Of a DNA stretch of 64,000 nt, positions 59,924 through 64,000 are shown piece by piece (within the stretch, counting starts at the first letter, position 1; every line of letters begins with the position of its first letter). The DNA lies in NCBI GenBank assembly GCA_015060535.1, contig SUYH01000001.1:217991-281990 (forward strand), read 5' to 3'. The DNA is from Prevotella sp. GTDB taxonomy: Bacteria > Bacteroidota > Bacteroidia > Bacteroidales > Bacteroidaceae. The notes under the pieces were generated by a model. That model searched no databases, was not told the origin of the DNA, and saw only the letters and a program-made list of their open reading frames with translations. The position numbers and the translations under genes were made by a program.

Positions 59924-59972
59924 CGGTGTGGTACGTGCATTTTATAAAGGTAAACCAATAACCAATAAATAA
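59724..59972 (+). CDS. Conserved-looking 82-residue protein overlapping the DUF4296 gene
   Basis: MPMEQLRKTPYRRIACNELI followed by VVELSEDGKVVRHYALKQEQ, P.TEWM.G and DNDGVVRAFYKG. I recall short Bacteroidota proteins with the same pattern (YxLxxExPxTEW, GxxxxKxDxDGxxxAYxxG) in this operon position, which is why I treat it as real. About 200 of its 249 bases overlap the DUF4296 gene in a different frame. It ends 12 bases before the permease gene. Function unknown. Confidence 0.6.
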   Translation: MPMEQLRKTPYRRIACNELITLSGQCQTLCVVELSEDGKVVRHYALKQEQPQTEWMQGQLVLKRDNDGVVRAFYKGKPITNK

Positions 59973-59984
59973 GGAGAAACGACT

Positions 59985-61319
59985 ATGAATATGAAAGTAC
60001 GTTTGTCAATCATGAACTTCTTGGAGTTCGCAGTGTGGGGCGCTTACCTCACGTGTATGGGAAACTATCTCGGAGTAGCTGGACTAGGCGATAAGATCAG
60101 CTGGTTCTATGCTATACAGGGTATTGTCAGCATCTTCATGCCTACGTTGATGGGTATTGTGGCCGATAAGTATATTCAGCCACAGCGTCTGCTGGGGCTT
60201 TGTCATTTGTTTGCAGGCGGTTTTATGCTGGGATGCTGGTGGATGGGAATAGAGGCAGGCTTCGGCAACGAGCTGGAAGACAAGTCGTTGTTCGTTGCAC
60301 TCTACACGCTGAGTGTAGCTTTCTTCATGCCTACCATCGCGCTGACGAATACGACGGCATTTACCATTCTGAAGAAGAACGGGATGGATACCGTCAAGGA
60401 TTTCCCGCCTATCCGTGTGTTGGGAACCGTAGGCTTCATTGCTACCATGTGGTTTGTCAATTGTGCCGTTTGGGATGATGGCAGCTTCATGATTACGCTG
60501 GCCGACAATCCCCATAAGTTCCAGTATACCTATATGCAGTTCTTTGTTTCAGGCCTGCTGAGCATTGTGCTGTTCCTCTATTGCAACACCTTGCCGGAAT
60601 GTAAACTGGAGAAAAAGGAGGGTAAGGTGTCGCTGGTCGAGAGTCTCGGCCTGAATGCCTTCAAGCTGTTCAAGCGCAAGCAGATGGCTTTGTTCTTTAT
60701 CTTCTCAGCATTGTTGGGCATGTGTCTGCAGGTGACCAATGGCTTCGCTGGTCCTTTCCTGACCAGTTTCAATGCCAGTCCTGATCCGGCTATTGCCGAC
60801 TCGTTTGCTGCCGATAATGCTACGCTGCTCACCTCAATCTCTCAGATCAGCGAGGCGTTCTGCATCCTGCTCATTCCCTTCTTCCTGAAGCGTTACGGCA
60901 TCAAGATTGTCATGTTGATGTCGATGTTTGCATGGGTGTTCCGATTCGGATTCTTCGGCATCGGTCATCCCACTATGCCTGGTGTGATTTTCTTCATCCT
61001 CTCTTGTGTCGTTTATGGTGTGGCCTTCGACTTCTTCAATGTCTCGGGTGGCATCTTCGTCGATCAGGAGTGTGAACCCAGCATCAAAGCTTCGGCTCAG
61101 GGGCTGTTTATGATGATGACCAATGGTATAGGTGCTACGATAGGTACACTCTCGGCAGGTGAGGTCGTCAATGCCTTCTGCTCATGGGAAGGTGGTTATC
61201 TGGTAGGCGAATGGCAGACCTGCTGGTACTGCTTTGCTGCTTTCGCATTGGTGGTAGGCGTCTCCTTTGCTCTGGTCTTCAAACCAGAGAAGAAACCTAT
61301 TGAGAATATCACTCACTAA
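59985..61319 (+). CDS. nupG: Nucleoside:H+ symporter (NupG-like MFS permease)
   Basis: A 444-residue permease with about twelve helices, matching the nucleoside:H+ symporter branch of the MFS (NupG/XapB). Typical stretches: RLSIMNFLEFAVWGAYL, PTLMGIVADKYIQPQRLLG, and ALTNTTAFTILKKNGMDTVKDFPPIRVLGTVGFI (quoted here in parts). It imports nucleosides for salvage. Located between the 82-residue gene and rsmE. Confidence 0.88.
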   Translation: MNMKVRLSIMNFLEFAVWGAYLTCMGNYLGVAGLGDKISWFYAIQGIVSIFMPTLMGIVADKYIQPQRLLGLCHLFAGGFMLGCWWMGIEAGFGNELEDKSLFVALYTLSVAFFMPTIALTNTTAFTILKKNGMDTVKDFPPIRVLGTVGFIATMWFVNCAVWDDGSFMITLADNPHKFQYTYMQFFVSGLLSIVLFLYCNTLPECKLEKKEGKVSLVESLGLNAFKLFKRKQMALFFIFSALLGMCLQVTNGFAGPFLTSFNASPDPAIADSFAADNATLLTSISQISEAFCILLIPFFLKRYGIKIVMLMSMFAWVFRFGFFGIGHPTMPGVIFFILSCVVYGVAFDFFNVSGGIFVDQECEPSIKASAQGLFMMMTNGIGATIGTLSAGEVVNAFCSWEGGYLVGEWQTCWYCFAAFALVVGVSFALVFKPEKKPIENITH

Positions 61320-61328
61320 TACCTAAAG

Positions 61329-62051
61329 ATGAAAGAGGTTCGATTCTTCTATGCGCCAGATGCTGCTACCAGCACCGAACTGCCTCAGGAAGAGGCTATG
61401 CATGCCTTGCGTGTGCTTCGGTTGAAGTCTGGCGATGAGATGATGCTCATGGACGGCAAGGGTAGCTTCTATCGTGCTGAAGTGACGTTGGCTCATACGC
61501 ATCATTGCTTTTATGAGATCAAGGAAAGTCTGCCTCAACAGCCTCAGTGGAAGGGTAGGGTGCACTTGGCGATTGCTCCCACCAAACTGATGGACCGCAT
61601 CGAGTGGATGACGGAGAAAGCGGTGGAGATAGGCATCGATGAACTGTCGTTCCTGAACTGTCAGTTCTCCGAGCGTCGTGTCGTCAAGGTGCCTCGTGTC
61701 GATAAGATTGTGGTTTCGGCAGTCAAACAGAGCCGTAAGGCTTGGAAGCCGACAGTCAACGAGATTGTCTCGTTCGCCGATTTCATTGCCCAGCCTCGTG
61801 AAGGCCGCAAATATATTGCCCATTGCTATGACGAGATTCCTCGTACCTATTTATATGAAGAGCTGCAGAAGCCATCGGATTCCGATGATGCGCTGGTGTT
61901 GATAGGTCCTGAAGGCGATTTCTCTATCGATGAAGTCAGGAAGGCAGTGGCTAATGGCTATCAGTCCGTACATCTGGGCGAGAGCCGTTTAAGAACGGAG
62001 ACGGCAGGACTTGCTGCCGTTATGATGATGCAATTAACAAAAACTAAATAA
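61329..62051 (+). CDS. rsmE: 16S rRNA (uracil1498-N3)-methyltransferase
   Basis: SPOUT methyltransferase (240 residues) that makes m3U1498 in the decoding centre. PUA-like N-domain (HALRVLRLKSGDEMMLMDGKG), then KLMDRIEWMTEKAVEIG, LIGPEGDFSIDEV and LGESRLRTETAGLAAV, all diagnostic. It lies 10 bases after nupG and 3 bases before the ligase gene. Confidence 0.95.
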   Translation: MKEVRFFYAPDAATSTELPQEEAMHALRVLRLKSGDEMMLMDGKGSFYRAEVTLAHTHHCFYEIKESLPQQPQWKGRVHLAIAPTKLMDRIEWMTEKAVEIGIDELSFLNCQFSERRVVKVPRVDKIVVSAVKQSRKAWKPTVNEIVSFADFIAQPREGRKYIAHCYDEIPRTYLYEELQKPSDSDDALVLIGPEGDFSIDEVRKAVANGYQSVHLGESRLRTETAGLAAVMMMQLTKTK

Positions 62052-62053
62052 TT

Positions 62054-63367
62054 ATGTTGAACAAAGAAGAGTACTGGCAACCAGAATTGGAAACCATGCC
62101 TCGTGAGGCATTGGAGAAATTACAAGTAGAGAAACTACGCAAGACCATTGAGGTGGCTCTGAAGTCGCCTTTCTATGGCAAGCGCCTGAAGGAGTGTGGC
62201 ATTACGCCTGACAGCATTCAGACCATTAGCGACATCCGTAAGATTCCCTTTACCACCAAGCAGGACCTGCGCGACAACTATCCCTTCGGATTGGTTGGTG
62301 GCGATATGAAGGATGCAATCCGTATTCACTCTACTAGTGGAACTACGGGCCATCCTGCCGTAGTGGCCTATTCGCGTCACGACATCGACTCCTGGGCCAA
62401 TATGATTGCCCGCGACATGTATATGGTAGGTTGCCGCGATACTGATGTGTTCCAGAACTCAAGCGGTTATGGTATGTTCACTGGCGGACTCGGATTCCAG
62501 TATGGTGCTGAGAAGCTGGGTGCTACCACCGTTCCTGCTGCTGCTGGTAACTCGAAGCGTCAGATTATGTTTATCCGCGACTTCGGCACAACATGTCTGC
62601 ACGCTATTCCTTCGTATGCTATTCGTCTGGCTGAGGTGTTCCAAGAGGAGGGTGTTGACCCCAAGACCACCAAGTTGCGCACCCTGTTTATCGGTGCCGA
62701 GCCTCATACCGAAGAGCAGCGTCGTCGTATCGAGCGTTTGTTGGGTGTTAAGGCCTACAACTCATTTGGTATGACGGAGATGAATGGTCCTGGTGTGGCT
62801 TTCGAGTGTAAGGAGCAGGCTGGTATGCACCTCTGGGAAGACAACTACATCCTCGAGATTGTTGATCCAGACACTTTGGAGCCTGTGCCCGATGGTGAGA
62901 TGGGTGAAATGGTACTCACCACACTTGACCGTACCATGATGCCTGTGTTGCGCTATCGCACCCGCGACCTGACACGTATCATTCCAGGCGAGTGTAAGTG
63001 TGGACGCACGCACCGTCGTATCGATCGCATCAAGGGCCGTACTGACGATATGTTTATCATCAAGGGTGTCAACGTATTCCCCATGCAGGTGGAGAAGATC
63101 CTTGTGCAGTTCCCAGGTTTGGGCAGCAATTATCTCATCACCCTCGATACCGAGAACGACAACGATATCATGACTGTTGAGGTAGAACTCGATGGTTTGA
63201 ACACCGATGTATATCCCGAGTTGCAGAAGATGACGAGGGATATCCAGCGTGCGTTGAAGGACGAGATTCTGCTGACACCACGTGTAAAACTCGTCAAGAA
63301 AGGCTCTCTGCCCGTCAGCGAAGGCAAGGCCGTACGTGTTCATGACCTCCGTCCAGGCAGAGGATAA
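62054..63367 (+). CDS. paaK: Phenylacetate-CoA ligase family enzyme
   Basis: AMP-forming ligase (437 residues) that activates an aryl-acetic acid to its CoA thioester. Motifs: IHSTSGTTGHPAVVAYSRHD (P-loop), YNSFGMTEMNGPGVAFEC, RYRTRDLTRI and RIKGRTDDMFIIKGVNVFP. Bacteroidota use such enzymes after 2-oxoacid oxidation of aromatic amino acids; no indolepyruvate oxidoreductase genes are in the window. A DUF3256 gene follows after 13 bases. Confidence 0.9.
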   Translation: MLNKEEYWQPELETMPREALEKLQVEKLRKTIEVALKSPFYGKRLKECGITPDSIQTISDIRKIPFTTKQDLRDNYPFGLVGGDMKDAIRIHSTSGTTGHPAVVAYSRHDIDSWANMIARDMYMVGCRDTDVFQNSSGYGMFTGGLGFQYGAEKLGATTVPAAAGNSKRQIMFIRDFGTTCLHAIPSYAIRLAEVFQEEGVDPKTTKLRTLFIGAEPHTEEQRRRIERLLGVKAYNSFGMTEMNGPGVAFECKEQAGMHLWEDNYILEIVDPDTLEPVPDGEMGEMVLTTLDRTMMPVLRYRTRDLTRIIPGECKCGRTHRRIDRIKGRTDDMFIIKGVNVFPMQVEKILVQFPGLGSNYLITLDTENDNDIMTVEVELDGLNTDVYPELQKMTRDIQRALKDEILLTPRVKLVKKGSLPVSEGKAVRVHDLRPGRG

Positions 63368-63379
63368 CCCTTTGAACAG

Positions 63380-63940
63380 ATGAGAGTTACGCTGATTATC
63401 GTATCATTGTTTATAGCACTTGGCTCTTCGGCACAAACCAAGATGAGCCAAGTGCTTAAACTCATGCCTGACACCATTGTGCCGTATCTGTCGGAGAACA
63501 ATAAACTCGACCTGATAGACTTCATGGATTCTAACATGAAGGCTGAGGTTCGCAACCAGTTCGAAGGCAAGACCGAGCTGACGCTACTTACTGACGATTT
63601 TGCCTCGCTGACGCTGAATGAGGCAACTCAGTTGGATATGCGCTTGCTGACCGTCAGTGAACCAGTTGACAGTGCTTCGCAGATCATTTGTCTGGTCAGC
63701 ACCTATGGCTCTGATGCACGTGACAGTGAGATTGACTTCTACTCGCTGAAGTGGAGAAAGCTGGATGCTACAAAATATATTCAGCATCCGGCTCAGATGT
63801 TCACGGCGCAGCTCGACAGCCAACAAGCCCAAATGGTGTTGACGATATCTAACTTCACTGAACGTCCAGCTAATGAGGAGCAGAAGGAGACGGAAAAAAT
63901 GTCTTTTTCTCTTAATTGGGACGGTAAAAGATTTAAATAA
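63380..63940 (+). CDS. DUF3256 family secreted protein
   Basis: A 186-residue protein with signal peptide (MRVTLIIVSLFIALGSSAQ). The mature part (FMDSNMKAEVRNQFEGKTEL, DFASLTLNEATQLDMRLL, ICLVSTYGSDARDSEIDFYS) matches the Bacteroidales family DUF3256. Predicted periplasmic or surface; function unknown. It ends the gene series; the last 60 bases of the window are non-coding and close with TTTCGTATCT, perhaps the beginning of another -7 box. Confidence 0.8.
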   Translation: MRVTLIIVSLFIALGSSAQTKMSQVLKLMPDTIVPYLSENNKLDLIDFMDSNMKAEVRNQFEGKTELTLLTDDFASLTLNEATQLDMRLLTVSEPVDSASQIICLVSTYGSDARDSEIDFYSLKWRKLDATKYIQHPAQMFTAQLDSQQAQMVLTISNFTERPANEEQKETEKMSFSLNWDGKRFK

Positions 63941-64000
63941 CGTTAAATTCTGAGGTAAATTCGTGAGAAATGCTTGCATGATTTGAATTATTTCGTATCT

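Noticed and set aside
1..64000. Insertion sequences, prophage, plasmid functions, rRNA genes
   Set aside because: No transposase, integrase, phage structural gene, replication protein or rRNA segment was found on either strand.

Overview
The window reads as chromosomal DNA of a Bacteroidales bacterium, most likely Prevotellaceae. The signs are promoters of the Bacteroidota type (TAnnTTTG at -7, often TTTG about 20 bases further up), no Shine-Dalgarno sequences, a Na+-translocating NADH:quinone reductase operon, a Bacteroidota-type serine palmitoyltransferase, a fused FeoA-FeoB, GT3-like glycogen synthase beside an alpha-glucan phosphorylase, and families confined to this group (DUF4296, DUF3256, DUF5687). 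No rRNA, transposase, phage gene or CRISPR array was seen.

Layout. 0-6.5 kb: ribosomal protein S1 with a structured leader, and the large envelope protein TamB. 6.6-12.4 kb: nqrABCDEF. 12.4-15.4 kb: tRNA-Cys with a decayed copy, a 48-residue Cys-rich membrane protein coupled to a lipid-kinase-like gene, divergent serine palmitoyltransferase, tRNA-Pro. 15.5-21.8 kb: small barrel protein, phosphatase-fold membrane protein, soluble hybrid histidine kinase, glycosyltransferase 2, RNase G, a 29-residue basic protein, HU. 22-27 kb: pyruvate kinase, LepA, Crp-type regulator, IspE. 27.3-31.7 kb: glycogen synthase and phosphorylase. 31.9-36.7 kb: an accessory stretch with a repeat-rich surface lipoprotein carrying a poly-G tract, then toxin-antitoxin-like genes separated by palindromes and tandem repeats, ending in a MntA-HepT pair. 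36.7-43.2 kb: PrmA, a Tyr/Trp/Gly-rich secreted protein, a FadL-type barrel, ProS, an OmpA lipoprotein, MtgA. 43.2-46 kb: a long non-coding gap with a giant palindrome and a possible small RNA, then FeoAB. 46-51 kb (minus): FtsK, LolA-like, DUF5687, RlmH. 51.3-54.4 kb: 3'-5' exonuclease, RlmI-like methylase, TilS. 54.5-63.9 kb: IleS, DksA-like, LspA, DUF4296 lipoprotein, an overlapping 82-residue protein, a nucleoside permease, RsmE, phenylacetate-CoA ligase, DUF3256.

The most unusual structure is not a gene. At least nine places carry a 35-base element made of five 7-base units; a sister form has four (once five) 8-base units. The unit sequence differs between places but the architecture is constant. 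Copies fill intergenic gaps, abut the -7 box of five promoters, and lie in frame inside glgA (twice) and prmA. A second striking pair are two large nested hairpins (34.2 and 43.3 kb) of similar design. Together with the palindromes of the 34-36 kb island these suggest an active, uncharacterised process of short-repeat insertion or expansion.
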